Translations under genes and position numbers: made by a program | DNA from: UBA2272 sp034368805 | GTDB taxonomy: Bacteria; Actinomycetota; Coriobacteriia; Anaerosomatales; Anaerosomataceae | NCBI GenBank assembly: GCA_034368805.1 | Contig: JAXMLJ010000088.1 | Location: forward strand, 1-33,923 | Direction of reading: 5' to 3' | DNA: 33,923 nucleotides | Shown here: positions 1-7,845 of the stretch, in pieces | Numbering within the stretch: position 1 is the stretch's first letter | Layout: the number at the start of each line of letters is the position of its first letter | The notes under the pieces: model-generated | What the model saw: only the letters and a program-made list of their open reading frames with translations | The model's database searches: none | Told to the model about the DNA's origin: nothing

Positions 1-95
1 GGTCCTGCCTATAGTGCCAGAATCTCGGTCGCACGATGCACCCGCTGACGGGCATACTCATCTACGAACACCGGGCGCGACTCGGAGGAGCGTCC

Positions 96-209
96 ATGTC
101 CGAGCCACTACCGGGACCGCTGATCGGCACGAGCCCGTCGGAGGTGCATCTGTATCCATCGATGGCCAGCGGCGTGCTCGGCACGATTCTCGGAGGAAGC
201 GCGTCATAG
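96..209 (+). CDS. possible 37-residue small ORF upstream of the helical hypothetical protein
   Basis: An ATG preceded by a good ribosome binding site (CGGAGGAG, about 5 bases away) opens a 37-codon frame ending in TAG 19 bases before the next gene. A TATAGT hexamer at 10-15 could be the -10 of a promoter serving both. The peptide is rich in Gly, Pro and Ser and has no motif I recognise. An ATG at 36 in the same frame would give 57 residues, but its ribosome binding site is poorer. It may be a real small gene, a leader peptide or chance; spacing and the ribosome binding site are the only support. Confidence 0.25.
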   Translation: MSEPLPGPLIGTSPSEVHLYPSMASGVLGTILGGSAS

Positions 210-228
210 AGGCTGGGAGGCGTACGAC

Positions 229-717
229 ATGAGCGAGAACTCAGAAGAGGTTGGCACACGTGAGCCCGCGCCGTCGGTGTCCGAGTCAGAGGCAGGCGAC
301 GCATCGACCGCATGGCGGGAGGTGGTCGTCGGACTCGAGTCACTCGGCGAGGCGATCGGGCGGTGGGCCAAGGCTGCGGTGAACGACCCCGACACCAAAC
401 GGAGAGCCGATGAGCTTTCGTCCCGGCTGGATGGTTTCATGTCGGACGTGTCGGGTGCCGTGAAGGAGGCTGCAGGTTCGGACGTGGGCCAGTCGTTCCG
501 CGAGGCGGCCGACAAGACCGGCGAGGCGTTCGCTCAGGCCGGCGAGCGTCTGTCCGAGGAGGTGGGACCACGCCTGACGGGCGCGCTGAAGTCCGCAGCC
601 GAGCGGCTCGGCAGGGCTGCCGAGCGGATGGAAGAGCGTGTCGGGCGCGAGACGGAACAGGAGCCGGTCTCCGAGCCGCCGACGAACGGCGACGCGGGGG
701 ATGCGAACGGCAGCTGA
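229..717 (+). CDS. hypothetical charged, amphipathic-helix protein
   Basis: A 162-residue protein with no signal peptide or membrane segment. The N-terminal 30 residues and the C-terminal tail are acidic and low in complexity. The middle (about residues 30-145) is almost entirely predicted amphipathic helix with repeating Ala/Glu/Arg/Lys heptad-like segments, resembling the helical tails of YtxH- or apolipoprotein-like bacterial proteins. The start ATG has a GGGAGG site 7-8 bases upstream. There is no obvious terminator before the next promoter. No enzymatic motif is visible and I do not assign a function. The protein is probably cytoplasmic and might coat a membrane or an assembly surface, which is inference from helix character alone. 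Confidence 0.65.
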   Translation: MSENSEEVGTREPAPSVSESEAGDASTAWREVVVGLESLGEAIGRWAKAAVNDPDTKRRADELSSRLDGFMSDVSGAVKEAAGSDVGQSFREAADKTGEAFAQAGERLSEEVGPRLTGALKSAAERLGRAAERMEERVGRETEQEPVSEPPTNGDAGDANGS

Positions 718-758
718 GTGCCGCTCGTCATGCGCCTGGACGGTCCGTCGACAAGCGG

Positions 759-787
759 GCGACAGCACGGGGCGTTGGGTCTACAGT
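759..787 (+). promoter_or_regulatory. probable promoter of the beta-helix surface protein
   Basis: GCGACA (759-764) and TACAGT (782-787) are spaced by 17 bases, a reasonable sigma-70-type pair, about 77 bases upstream of the ATG at 864. Found by eye only. Confidence 0.4.
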
Positions 788-863
788 GAAGTGTTAGGGG
801 GCGCAGTGTCCGCGCGCGAGCGCGGACCGGCTCTTGAAGTACGGGCGACGAGGGGAGACACAC

Positions 864-3710
864 ATGCACGGCTTATCGGCTTCTCACGCACGCGTACGGC
901 CGGTGGTGTTGATCGCGGTCCTGGCGCTTGTTGCAGCGCTGGTTCCGATCGTACCCGTGGCCGCTGCGCCAGCGGGTGTGCAGGAGGTCCCGGAAGGCAT
1001 CACCATCTACGTCGACAACAGCGTCGACGGGCCGGGCACCGGCACCGCTGCCGACCCGTTCGAGCTTCTGGGCGACGGCTTGGCCGCCGCCAGTGCCGGT
1101 GACACCGTCATGGTTGCGCCCGGCGAGTACGGCCCCCACACCGGGGAGACGCTCCCGTTCGTGGTGCCCTCGGATGTCTCGGTGATCGGCACGTACGCCG
1201 ATGACATCGGTTGGCAGACCGTCTTGAGCGGTGGCCCGTGGATGATCGAATCGGCCGCGCAGAACGGGCTGGACACCCAGATCATGGTGCTTGGTGATCG
1301 CATGGATACCATCGACGCCCGTGTGACCGAGGTCGTCGGGGAGGGTGTCGAGGGTGTCACGCTCGCGAATCTCATCTTCGCGAACAACGTGTTCGGTGAC
1401 GCCGGGGCGGGTCTCGGCGTGTACAACTCCCAGGTGGACATCGACAACTGCGTGTTCACCGAGCTCATCGCGTTCCTCGGCTCGGCCATCGACGCGCACA
1501 ACAGCGACGTGTCGGTGTCACGTTCGGTCTTCGTGGGCAACGGTGGCGGCACCGCCGCCCCCTTCTCGGCACAGCAGGAGATACCGTTTGATATCGACAT
1601 GGGCTCACTCCGCCTCGATCAGATCCCGGCGGGTGCCGACGGCACGTCCGCTCAGATCTCGGAGGCAGCCCAGTACGGCGGCGCGATCTGGAGCGTCGAC
1701 ACCGATCTCGACATGCGAGATAGCGTGCTGTATGCGAACTACGCCTATACCTCCGGCGGCGCCATCCTGATCGACGGCGGAACCTGCACCACCGCTGATT
1801 CGGTGTTCTTCTTCAACGCCACGGAAGGCGACTACATCAACAGCGCTGAGTTCAAGGGCGCCGAACTGGACGACTACGCCGGAACCCTCGCATCGCAGTT
1901 CCTCGAGCCGTTCGGCGGAGGTGCCGTGAGTAACCTGACCGGCACCTACATCGCGAAGCGCTCCTACTTCGTACTTAACCTGTCGGATCCGGGCGCGGCT
2001 GTCATGACGCAGGCCGGCAGCACCAAGCTGGACCAGTGCGGCATCGGCATGAACTATGGCGCCGCGGTCGTCAGTGTGGGCGAGGGGCTCCTGTCCGGAT
2101 CTGCGGATGCCGAGTACCAAGCCGCCGGTGCGCTGCCCGAGCCCACCGATTATCCGAGCGGCTTGGACATCGACCGGTGCCAGATCATCGTCAACGATGG
2201 GTTCTTCACCGTCTACTCGGAAAGCCATCCCACACGTGTGACGAACTCGCTGTTCGCTGACAACTGGGCGGTCGCCGTGGTGGCGATCGAATCGGGCGTG
2301 GACGCCAATGATGTCGCGCTCCAGCCCGAGATCTCGATCGACAGCTCGGTCGAGGGCTGCACGTTCGTGGACAACTCTGTCGAGTATGCGGCCATCGTCG
2401 GTCCCATCCAGGACTACACGCCGGTCGTGAACACCATCCTGTGGAATAACGACGAGTGGGATCCCCTCGCCGACGCTTCCAACGTCGATGCGTTCAACGT
2501 CTGCTACGAGAACGAACTCGACTCCGGCTTCGAGGTCGACTGCTCCACGGACGATCCGATGCTGACCGAAGACTACGAGCTCGCCCCGGATTCTCCGTGC
2601 ATCGACGCCGGTACGAGCAGCCCCGAGTACGCAGAGACGTTCGCCGCAGAGGCGGCGCTCGCGTGGGACCTGCGGCCGTGGGACATCCTGAACGTGGGAC
2701 GTCCGCTCGATGGCGATAGCGACGGCGAGGCTCTCTACGACATCGGCGCGTTCGAGTTCCTGCCCAGCGGACGTGTCAGCGGCCTCGATCGCTTTGCTAC
2801 CTCGGTCGCGGTGTCCAAGCAGCACTTCGGCACAGCGGACACGGTCGTGATCGCGACCGGCCGCGAGTTCGCCGACGGGCTCTCCGGCTCCGGTCTGGCC
2901 GGTGTGTACTACGCGCCGATCCTGCTCACCGAGCCGGGCGTGCTGCCCGCGGATGTGGCAGCCGAGATCACCCGTCTGGGCGCGACCCGTGCGTTCATCC
3001 TCGGCGGCCCGGTGGCTGTCGGCCCGGCAGTCGAGTCGGCGCTCGTAGGTCTCGGCCTCGCGGTGGAGCGTATCGGTGGTATCGACCGTTACGAGACCGC
3101 CGCGCTCATCGCCGACCACGTGATGGAGCGCAGGGACGGGCTGATGTTCTTCGCGGCGCCGGTGAGCGTAGCGTTCATAGCGCGCGGCGATCTGTTTGCC
3201 GATGCTCTTGCGGTCGCTCCTATCGCGTACGCCAACCGCATGCCCGTGCTCCTCGTCCAGCCGGATGCGCTGCCGGCGCACACGGTGGACGTACTCGGTG
3301 AGTACGGGATCACCAGCGCGGTCGTGCTTGGCGGCGACATCGCTGTGAGCGGCGCAGTGGCCGCCGAAGTCGCCGCACTCGAGGATGTCACCGTGACGCG
3401 GATCGATGGCGCCAGTCGCTACGAGACCGCCGCCAACATCGCCGAGTGGGCGTGGGAGAACTACCTTGCCGACTTCCGTACGACAGGCGTCGCCACCGGC
3501 GATGACTTCGCTGACGCGCTTTCCGGAGGCGCGGGCATCGGCAGCATGAACGGCGTGCTGCTGCTCAACCCGTCCGGTACGGTGCACCCCGCGTGCAAAG
3601 CGTCGATCGAGGATCACGCCGAGGAGATCGAGGCGCTCGTGACCTTCGGTGGTCCTAATGCCCTGTCCGAGTCGGTCTATGTGTACCTGATGGGCCTGCT
3701 CGCTCCCTAA
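864..3710 (+). CDS. secreted beta-helix protein with three C-terminal CWB2 repeats
   Basis: This is a 948-residue exported surface protein. A signal peptide covers about residues 1-35 (basic start, Ala/Val/Leu core, Ala-rich cleavage area). Residues about 45-630 look like a right-handed parallel beta-helix of short Asn/Asp/Gly turns with recurring SVF/CVF/CTF strands. It ends in a segment typical of choice-of-anchor Q domains (PCIDAG, DIGAFEF). From about residue 637 to the end there are three cell-wall-binding 2 repeats, each with an (I/V)xGxxRYETA-like start, a FADALS/FADGLS core and a GGP or GGD turn. CWB2 modules are known to hold proteins non-covalently on the cell wall or its anionic polymers. 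I chose ATG 864 because AGGGGAG lies 5-6 bases upstream; a TTG at 834 in frame has no such site. The ligand of the helix is unknown; adhesion or polysaccharide binding would be guesses. Confidence 0.88.
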   Translation: MHGLSASHARVRPVVLIAVLALVAALVPIVPVAAAPAGVQEVPEGITIYVDNSVDGPGTGTAADPFELLGDGLAAASAGDTVMVAPGEYGPHTGETLPFVVPSDVSVIGTYADDIGWQTVLSGGPWMIESAAQNGLDTQIMVLGDRMDTIDARVTEVVGEGVEGVTLANLIFANNVFGDAGAGLGVYNSQVDIDNCVFTELIAFLGSAIDAHNSDVSVSRSVFVGNGGGTAAPFSAQQEIPFDIDMGSLRLDQIPAGADGTSAQISEAAQYGGAIWSVDTDLDMRDSVLYANYAYTSGGAILIDGGTCTTADSVFFFNATEGDYINSAEFKGAELDDYAGTLASQFLEPFGGGAVSNLTGTYIAKRSYFVLNLSDPGAAVMTQAGSTKLDQCGIGMNYGAAVVSVGEGLLSGSADAEYQAAGALPEPTDYPSGLDIDRCQIIVNDGFFTVYSESHPTRVTNSLFADNWAVAVVAIESGVDANDVALQPEISIDSSVEGCTFVDNSVEYAAIVGPIQDYTPVVNTILWNNDEWDPLADASNVDAFNVCYENELDSGFEVDCSTDDPMLTEDYELAPDSPCIDAGTSSPEYAETFAAEAALAWDLRPWDILNVGRPLDGDSDGEALYDIGAFEFLPSGRVSGLDRFATSVAVSKQHFGTADTVVIATGREFADGLSGSGLAGVYYAPILLTEPGVLPADVAAEITRLGATRAFILGGPVAVGPAVESALVGLGLAVERIGGIDRYETAALIADHVMERRDGLMFFAAPVSVAFIARGDLFADALAVAPIAYANRMPVLLVQPDALPAHTVDVLGEYGITSAVVLGGDIAVSGAVAAEVAALEDVTVTRIDGASRYETAANIAEWAWENYLADFRTTGVATGDDFADALSGGAGIGSMNGVLLLNPSGTVHPACKASIEDHAEEIEALVTFGGPNALSESVYVYLMGLLAP

Positions 3711-3736
3711 GGCGCGAGCTTGGTCTGCTGCACGAC

Positions 3737-3765
3737 GGAGGGCCGCGCATCGCGCGCGGCCCTCC
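3737..3765 (+). terminator. hairpin terminator after the beta-helix gene
   Basis: A perfect 12-base-pair inverted repeat (3737-3748 with 3754-3765, 5-base loop) lies 27 bases after the stop codon. The downstream tract is only weakly T-rich, as is common in high-GC genomes. Confidence 0.7.
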
Positions 3766-3822
3766 TCTCGCGTGTTCATGCATTCGCTGCGACCATTCTC
3801 ATGGACCCGGCGCAGTCGGTGG

Positions 3823-3828
3823 TATAGT
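3823..3828 (+). promoter_or_regulatory. probable -10 element of the dehydratase/activase operon
   Basis: TATAGT lies 44 bases before the GTG start at 3872. The best -35 candidate, TGGACC at 3802-3807, is 15 bases upstream and imperfect. The position between a terminator and an operon fits a promoter. Confidence 0.35.
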
Positions 3829-3871
3829 CACGGGCACGCTCTGCACGACGCGTGAGTCCGAAGGGGTTGTT

Positions 3872-4810
3872 GTGCGAATCGGTCTGCCGAGAGCGCTGCT
3901 CTACCACAAGTACCATATGCTGTGGACGACCTTTCTCGAGGAGTGCGGCTTCACGACCGTCGTGAGTCCCCCGACGAACCGTGGCATCCTGGAGCGGGGG
4001 GTCTCTCTGGCTGTTGATGAGTCCTGTCTGCCGATGAAGGTGCTGCTCGGCCATATCGAGGCGCTTGTCGGCCGCTGTGACGCGGTGTTCGTGCCTCGGC
4101 AGGAAGCGTTCGAGCGCGGCGAGCATCTCTGCGTCAAGTTCATGGGCGCGTATGACATCGTGCGCAACACGATCCCCGATCTGAGGCTCGTGACCTACGA
4201 CGTCAACGCCGACCACGGCGTCGACGAGCGCCGCTCGATGATCGCGATGGCTCGCTCGCTCGGCGTACCGGCACGCATCGCACGCCGCGCCTACGTGCTC
4301 GCGGAGGCGGCCCAGCACGCACACGAGGTCGAACTCGCGCGTCTGCAGCAGTCGGTCGCCGACTCGCCGCGCTCCGGCGACGTGCGCATCCTGGTGGTCG
4401 GCCACTCCTACAACCTGGCCGACGAGCTCATCGGCGCGCCGATCCTCGGCTACCTGCGTACGCTAGGTGCCGAGGTCGTCACCTCCGATGAGGTGGACAA
4501 GGCGCTCGCGCGGCGCACCGGTGCCGGGATGTCGCCCACGATGAAGTGGCGCTACAACAAGGAACTGCTCGGCTCGGTAGAACTCTATCGCGACATGGTG
4601 GACGGCATCGTGTTCGTCGTGACGTTTCCGTGCGGACCCGACTCGCTCATGGCCGAGCTCTGCGCCCGGCGTGTCACCGGCATTCCGATGACGACGCTCG
4701 TGCTCGACGAACTTGCGGGCGAGGCTGGCACGCGTACGCGCCTCGAGAGCTTCGTCGACATTCTGCGGGAGCGTCGGCGCCGCGGGCATGTGAGGGCGGT
4801 GGGCGCGTGA
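3872..4810 (+). CDS. 2-hydroxyacyl-CoA dehydratase-like protein (DUF2229/COG3580 type)
   Basis: A 312-residue cytoplasmic protein, starting MRIGLPRALLYHKY, which is the hallmark opening of the DUF2229 family of dehydratase-D-component-like proteins. Conserved-looking cysteines occur in ESCLPMK, EHLCVKF and FPCGPDS, the style of residues that hold an iron-sulfur cluster in HgdB/BcrC-like subunits. The GTG start has AAGGGG 5 bases upstream. It overlaps the next gene by 4 bases and is followed by a second dehydratase-like protein and an ATP-dependent activase, so the three are surely co-expressed. In many anaerobes the same modules are fused in one very large protein. The substrate is not known; the family is often annotated as CoA-substrate-specific enzyme activase-related. 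I am confident of the family but not of a reaction. Confidence 0.85.
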   Translation: MRIGLPRALLYHKYHMLWTTFLEECGFTTVVSPPTNRGILERGVSLAVDESCLPMKVLLGHIEALVGRCDAVFVPRQEAFERGEHLCVKFMGAYDIVRNTIPDLRLVTYDVNADHGVDERRSMIAMARSLGVPARIARRAYVLAEAAQHAHEVELARLQQSVADSPRSGDVRILVVGHSYNLADELIGAPILGYLRTLGAEVVTSDEVDKALARRTGAGMSPTMKWRYNKELLGSVELYRDMVDGIVFVVTFPCGPDSLMAELCARRVTGIPMTTLVLDELAGEAGTRTRLESFVDILRERRRRGHVRAVGA

Positions 4811-5886
4811 GCGAGCGGCTTGTCACCTTCCCGCACATGGGCGAGTACTGGATCGCGTTCGAGACGCTCGTCCTCGAGCTCGGCGCCACGCCGCTCGTGC
4901 CGCCGCGTATGACCAAGCACACGCTCGAGGTGGGCGCCCGGCACAGCCCCGAGTTCGTGTGTGTGCCGTTCAAGTACAACCTCGGCAACTTCATCGAGGC
5001 TCTCGATGCCGGTGCGAGCGTGATCGGTCAGGCCGGCGGCGGGTGCCGGTTCGGCTACTATGCCGAGGTGCAGGAGGCGATCCTGCGGGACCTGGGCTAC
5101 GAGTTCGAGATGGTGAACCTCACGAGTTCGTGGAGTGTGGCCGAGTTCATCGCCGACTTCAAGCGCATCGCGCCGGGCGTATCCACGCTGCGCATCGCGC
5201 GCGCGTTTGCTATCGCGTACCGCAAGGCCAAGGCGCTCGAGGCCGTCGAGGACCGCGTTCGCAAGAACGTCGGGTTCGAGAGCGAGCGTGGCGCGCACGA
5301 CCGGGTCGTCGGGCGCTTCCATCGCGAGTTGCGGGCTGCGGGAGCGTTTCGCGATGTGGCGCGGCTCGAGGAGCGCACTCTCGCCGAGCTCGCGGCCCTC
5401 CCGCTCGACAAGCCCGAGCGCCCGCTTCGTGTCGGGGTGGTGGGCGAGCTGTACGTCCTCATGGAGCCGTTCGCCAACCACAGCATCGAGCGGCGCCTGG
5501 CCGAACACGGGGTCGAGGTGCATCGCTTCGTGACGCTCACCAAACTGATCGAGCATGGCATCCGCCATCGGCCGCACGTGCGCGCGCTCCTCGGCGAGGC
5601 CGACCCGTGGGTGAAGTATCATCTCGGCGCGGACGGTACCGAGAGCGTGGCGATGACCTGGAAGCTCATGCAGGAGGGCTTCGACGGTATGGCGCACCTG
5701 AAGCCGTTCGGCTGCATGCCCGAGGTCAGCGCGATGTCCGTTCTGCAGCGCATCTCGCGGGAGCACACGTTCCCGGTCCTGTTCGTAAGCTACGACGCGC
5801 AGACCGCCGAGACAGGCATCCGCACGCGGATCGAGGCGTTTGCCGACATGCTCGTCATGCGTGCCCGAGGGAGGAACAGTGCGTAA
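4807..5886 (+). CDS. 2-hydroxyacyl-CoA dehydratase-like protein (COG3581 type)
   Basis: A 359-residue partner of the preceding gene. The start is the GTG that overlaps the upstream stop (GTGA); reading further upstream in this frame only enters the overlapping gene. Cysteines in SPEFVCVPFKYNLGN, GQAGGGCRFGYY and KPFGCMPEVSAM are the family signature positions and probably bind an iron-sulfur cluster. The C-terminal ETGIRTRIEAFADML matches the ending of COG3581-type proteins and also resembles the end of the preceding protein (AGTRTRLESFVDIL), suggesting the two arose by duplication. The likely role is an electron-accepting dehydratase or reductase half driven by the neighbouring activase. The substrate is unknown. 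Confidence 0.85.
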   Translation: MSERLVTFPHMGEYWIAFETLVLELGATPLVPPRMTKHTLEVGARHSPEFVCVPFKYNLGNFIEALDAGASVIGQAGGGCRFGYYAEVQEAILRDLGYEFEMVNLTSSWSVAEFIADFKRIAPGVSTLRIARAFAIAYRKAKALEAVEDRVRKNVGFESERGAHDRVVGRFHRELRAAGAFRDVARLEERTLAELAALPLDKPERPLRVGVVGELYVLMEPFANHSIERRLAEHGVEVHRFVTLTKLIEHGIRHRPHVRALLGEADPWVKYHLGADGTESVAMTWKLMQEGFDGMAHLKPFGCMPEVSAMSVLQRISREHTFPVLFVSYDAQTAETGIRTRIEAFADMLVMRARGRNSA

Positions 5887-6850
5887 GGGGTATCTCGGCG
5901 TCGACATCGGCTCGATCTCGACCAAGGCAGTCGTGGTGGCCGAGGATGGCGACATCGTCGCCTCGGCGTACCTGTGGACCGAGGGCAACCCGATCGGGGC
6001 GGTCAAGCGCGTCCTGAGCGAGATCGAGGGTCAGGTCGCGGGTACCGACGTGAGGGTGGTCGCCGTCGGCACCACCGGCTCGGCACGGGAGCTCATCGGC
6101 TCGGTGCTCGGCGCGCAGGTCGTGAAGAACGAGATCACCGCGCACGCGATGGGCACGCTTTCGATGCACCCCGACGTCCGGACGATCTTTGAGATCGGCG
6201 GGCAGGACTCGAAGATAATCGTGCTCCGCGACGGCGTGCCGGTGGACTACGCGATGAACACCCTGTGCGCCGCCGGGACCGGCTCCTTCCTCTCGTCGCA
6301 GGCCCGTCGCCTCGGCATACCGGTCGAGGAGTTCGGCGCCTACGCGCTGCGCTCGACGCGTCCTACCAAGATCGCGGGCCGCTGTACGGTCTTTGCCGAG
6401 TCGGACCTCGTGCACAAGGCGCAGATCGGCTACGCGATCGAGGACATCGTGGCGGGGCTGTGCAACGCCATCGTGAACAACTACCTGAACAACGTCGGCA
6501 AAGGCAAGGAGATCGAGCCGCCGATCGTCTTCCAGGGCGGCGTCAGCAAGAACGTCGGCGTTGTCGAGGCGTTCAAGCGCCTGACCGGCCACGACGTGAT
6601 CGTCGACGAGGTGGGGCACCTGATGGGCGCCGTCGGCATCGCGCTGCTCGCGAAGTCCTCAGGTCTCGAAGGTGACTTCGACTTCGCCGTGCGCGAGTTC
6701 GAGTTCCAGACGATGGGCGACGAGTGCGGCGGCTGCGCCAACAACTGCGAGGTCGTCTACGTACTCCGCGACGGCGAGTTCCTGGACGGCTGGGGCGCGC
6801 GCTGCGGCACAGGCATCGAGCGGGTGCGTACGGCGTCCGCGGGTCGCTAG
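5879..6850 (+). CDS. acyl-CoA dehydratase activase (BadF/BadG/BcrA/BcrD ATPase family)
   Basis: A 323-residue ASKHA-fold ATPase. It shows the phosphate-1 loop GVDIGSISTK (residues 7-16), EIGGQDSK (about 105-112), the cluster-binding CAAGTGSF (C130) and GRCTVFAESD (C169), and an adenosine-type GGVSKN motif near 219. In the characterised Acidaminococcus activator two cysteines per subunit at this spacing bridge one [4Fe-4S] at the dimer interface, and ATP hydrolysis drives a low-potential electron into the dehydratase. A C-terminal tail adds C282xxCxxxC and C308, the kind seen in the large fused activase proteins. The GTG at 5879 overlaps the upstream gene by 8 bases and has GAGGGA about 6 bases before it. 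It completes the operon 3872-6850. It is expected to be oxygen-sensitive, which points to an anaerobic lifestyle. Confidence 0.92.
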   Translation: MRKGYLGVDIGSISTKAVVVAEDGDIVASAYLWTEGNPIGAVKRVLSEIEGQVAGTDVRVVAVGTTGSARELIGSVLGAQVVKNEITAHAMGTLSMHPDVRTIFEIGGQDSKIIVLRDGVPVDYAMNTLCAAGTGSFLSSQARRLGIPVEEFGAYALRSTRPTKIAGRCTVFAESDLVHKAQIGYAIEDIVAGLCNAIVNNYLNNVGKGKEIEPPIVFQGGVSKNVGVVEAFKRLTGHDVIVDEVGHLMGAVGIALLAKSSGLEGDFDFAVREFEFQTMGDECGGCANNCEVVYVLRDGEFLDGWGARCGTGIERVRTASAGR

Positions 6851-6865
6851 GGGCGGCGGATTCAC

Positions 6866-7306
6866 GTGGCCGAGTGTGCCTTCCATCCCGGCGTGGAGAC
6901 GAGCGTCCGCTGCGTCGAGTGCGAGCGCCCGATCTGCCCGAAGGACTTCGTGCCGACGCCGGTGGGTTACAAGTGCCCCGAGTGCGGGCGACTGCCCCGG
7001 TCGGCGCTCCGCGCGGTCAAGCCGTGGCAGCTCGCCCTTGCGGTGCTCGCGGCGGGCGCCGCCGGTATCGGCGGACCGCTGCTTGCCGCGATGCTCGGCT
7101 TCCGCTTCTGGCTCGTCTCGCTCCTGCTCGGCGTACTCGCGGCCGAGGCCGCCCGGCGAGCCTCGGGCGGTCATCGCGATGGGTCGGTGGCCGTTGTCGC
7201 GGGCACGGCCGTCCTGATCGGCACGTTCGTGGCCGGGTATGGCTACCTCGGAATGGCGCTCGCGGCGGGAGCGGCGGTCTTCTCGGTGATGTCGAACGGG
7301 TGGTGA
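6866..7306 (+). CDS. zinc-ribbon membrane protein
   Basis: A 146-residue protein starting at a GTG 15 bases after the activase. The first 40 residues hold a B-box-like cluster (C4, H7, C16xxC19, C24, D27) followed by C37xxC40, enough ligands for two zinc ions. The rest is three or four hydrophobic segments rich in Ala, Gly and Leu. The same N-terminal zinc module is found in front of various actinobacterial membrane proteins, including some rhomboids, but I see no rhomboid Ser/His motif here. It is followed within 4 bases by a PH-like membrane gene and then a PrsW-like protease, so the three probably form a unit. No function is assigned. Confidence 0.75.
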   Translation: MAECAFHPGVETSVRCVECERPICPKDFVPTPVGYKCPECGRLPRSALRAVKPWQLALAVLAAGAAGIGGPLLAAMLGFRFWLVSLLLGVLAAEAARRASGGHRDGSVAVVAGTAVLIGTFVAGYGYLGMALAAGAAVFSVMSNGW

Positions 7307-7310
7307 ACGC

Positions 7311-7844
7311 ATGAGTGACGCGGCCCTGAGCTCGTTTCGCCCCGCCCGCTCGTTCGGGTGGGCGTGGTTGATGGCGATCATGGCGCTGGTACTGGCGCCG
7401 ATGGCGCCGATACTCACCCAGCCCGGCGTGTTCTCGGGGGATGAGGCCGTGGGCGCGTGGATCGCGATCGCCGTCATCGCACCGATCGTCATGCTCATGC
7501 TGCTCGCACTCGTCTCACTACCGCAGATGCGCTACGACCTCGAGCGAGACGCGCTCCTGGTCTCCTGCGGGCGGATGCTGCGGTACCGGGTCCCGTACGC
7601 GGAGATTACCGACGTCCGCCGCGCCGACCTCACGCCGTCGCTGTGGTCGAGCATGCGCATGCCCGGACTCGCGCTGTGGACCGTGCCGTACGCCGACATC
7701 GGCCGTGTCCGCATGTGCGCCACGCGCATGGCCAAGGGGATCTTGCTCATCGAGGCGGGCGGCATGCGGTACGGCATCACACCCGCCGACGAGCAGGCGT
7801 TCGTGACCGCGCTCATGATGATGCTGCCGAAGCGCGGCCGCTGA
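7311..7844 (+). CDS. membrane protein with bacterial PH-like domain
   Basis: A 177-residue protein with two N-terminal membrane helices (about residues 18-40 and 48-68). These are followed by a roughly 100-residue soluble beta-rich part (LERDALLVSCGRMLRYRVPYAEITDVRR), which is the typical opening of a bacterial PH domain: strand, basic turn, IPYxxIxxV. Such domains sit on the cytoplasmic face and usually bind partners rather than lipids. It lies 4 bases after the zinc-ribbon gene and 1 base before the PrsW-like gene, so the three are probably translated from one message. The ribosome binding site is weak, in line with translational coupling. The domain call rests on pattern recognition, not on a profile search. 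Confidence 0.65.
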   Translation: MSDAALSSFRPARSFGWAWLMAIMALVLAPMAPILTQPGVFSGDEAVGAWIAIAVIAPIVMLMLLALVSLPQMRYDLERDALLVSCGRMLRYRVPYAEITDVRRADLTPSLWSSMRMPGLALWTVPYADIGRVRMCATRMAKGILLIEAGGMRYGITPADEQAFVTALMMMLPKRGR

Positions 7845-7845
7845 C

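Noticed and set aside
834..863. An upstream TTG start for the beta-helix protein
   Set aside because: It has no ribosome site and would put ten polar residues in front of a good signal peptide; ATG 864 has a site at the right distance.
1605..3779. A 724-codon open frame on the minus strand
   Set aside because: It is the shadow of the beta-helix/CWB2 gene, caused by high GC. It has no recognisable protein pattern.
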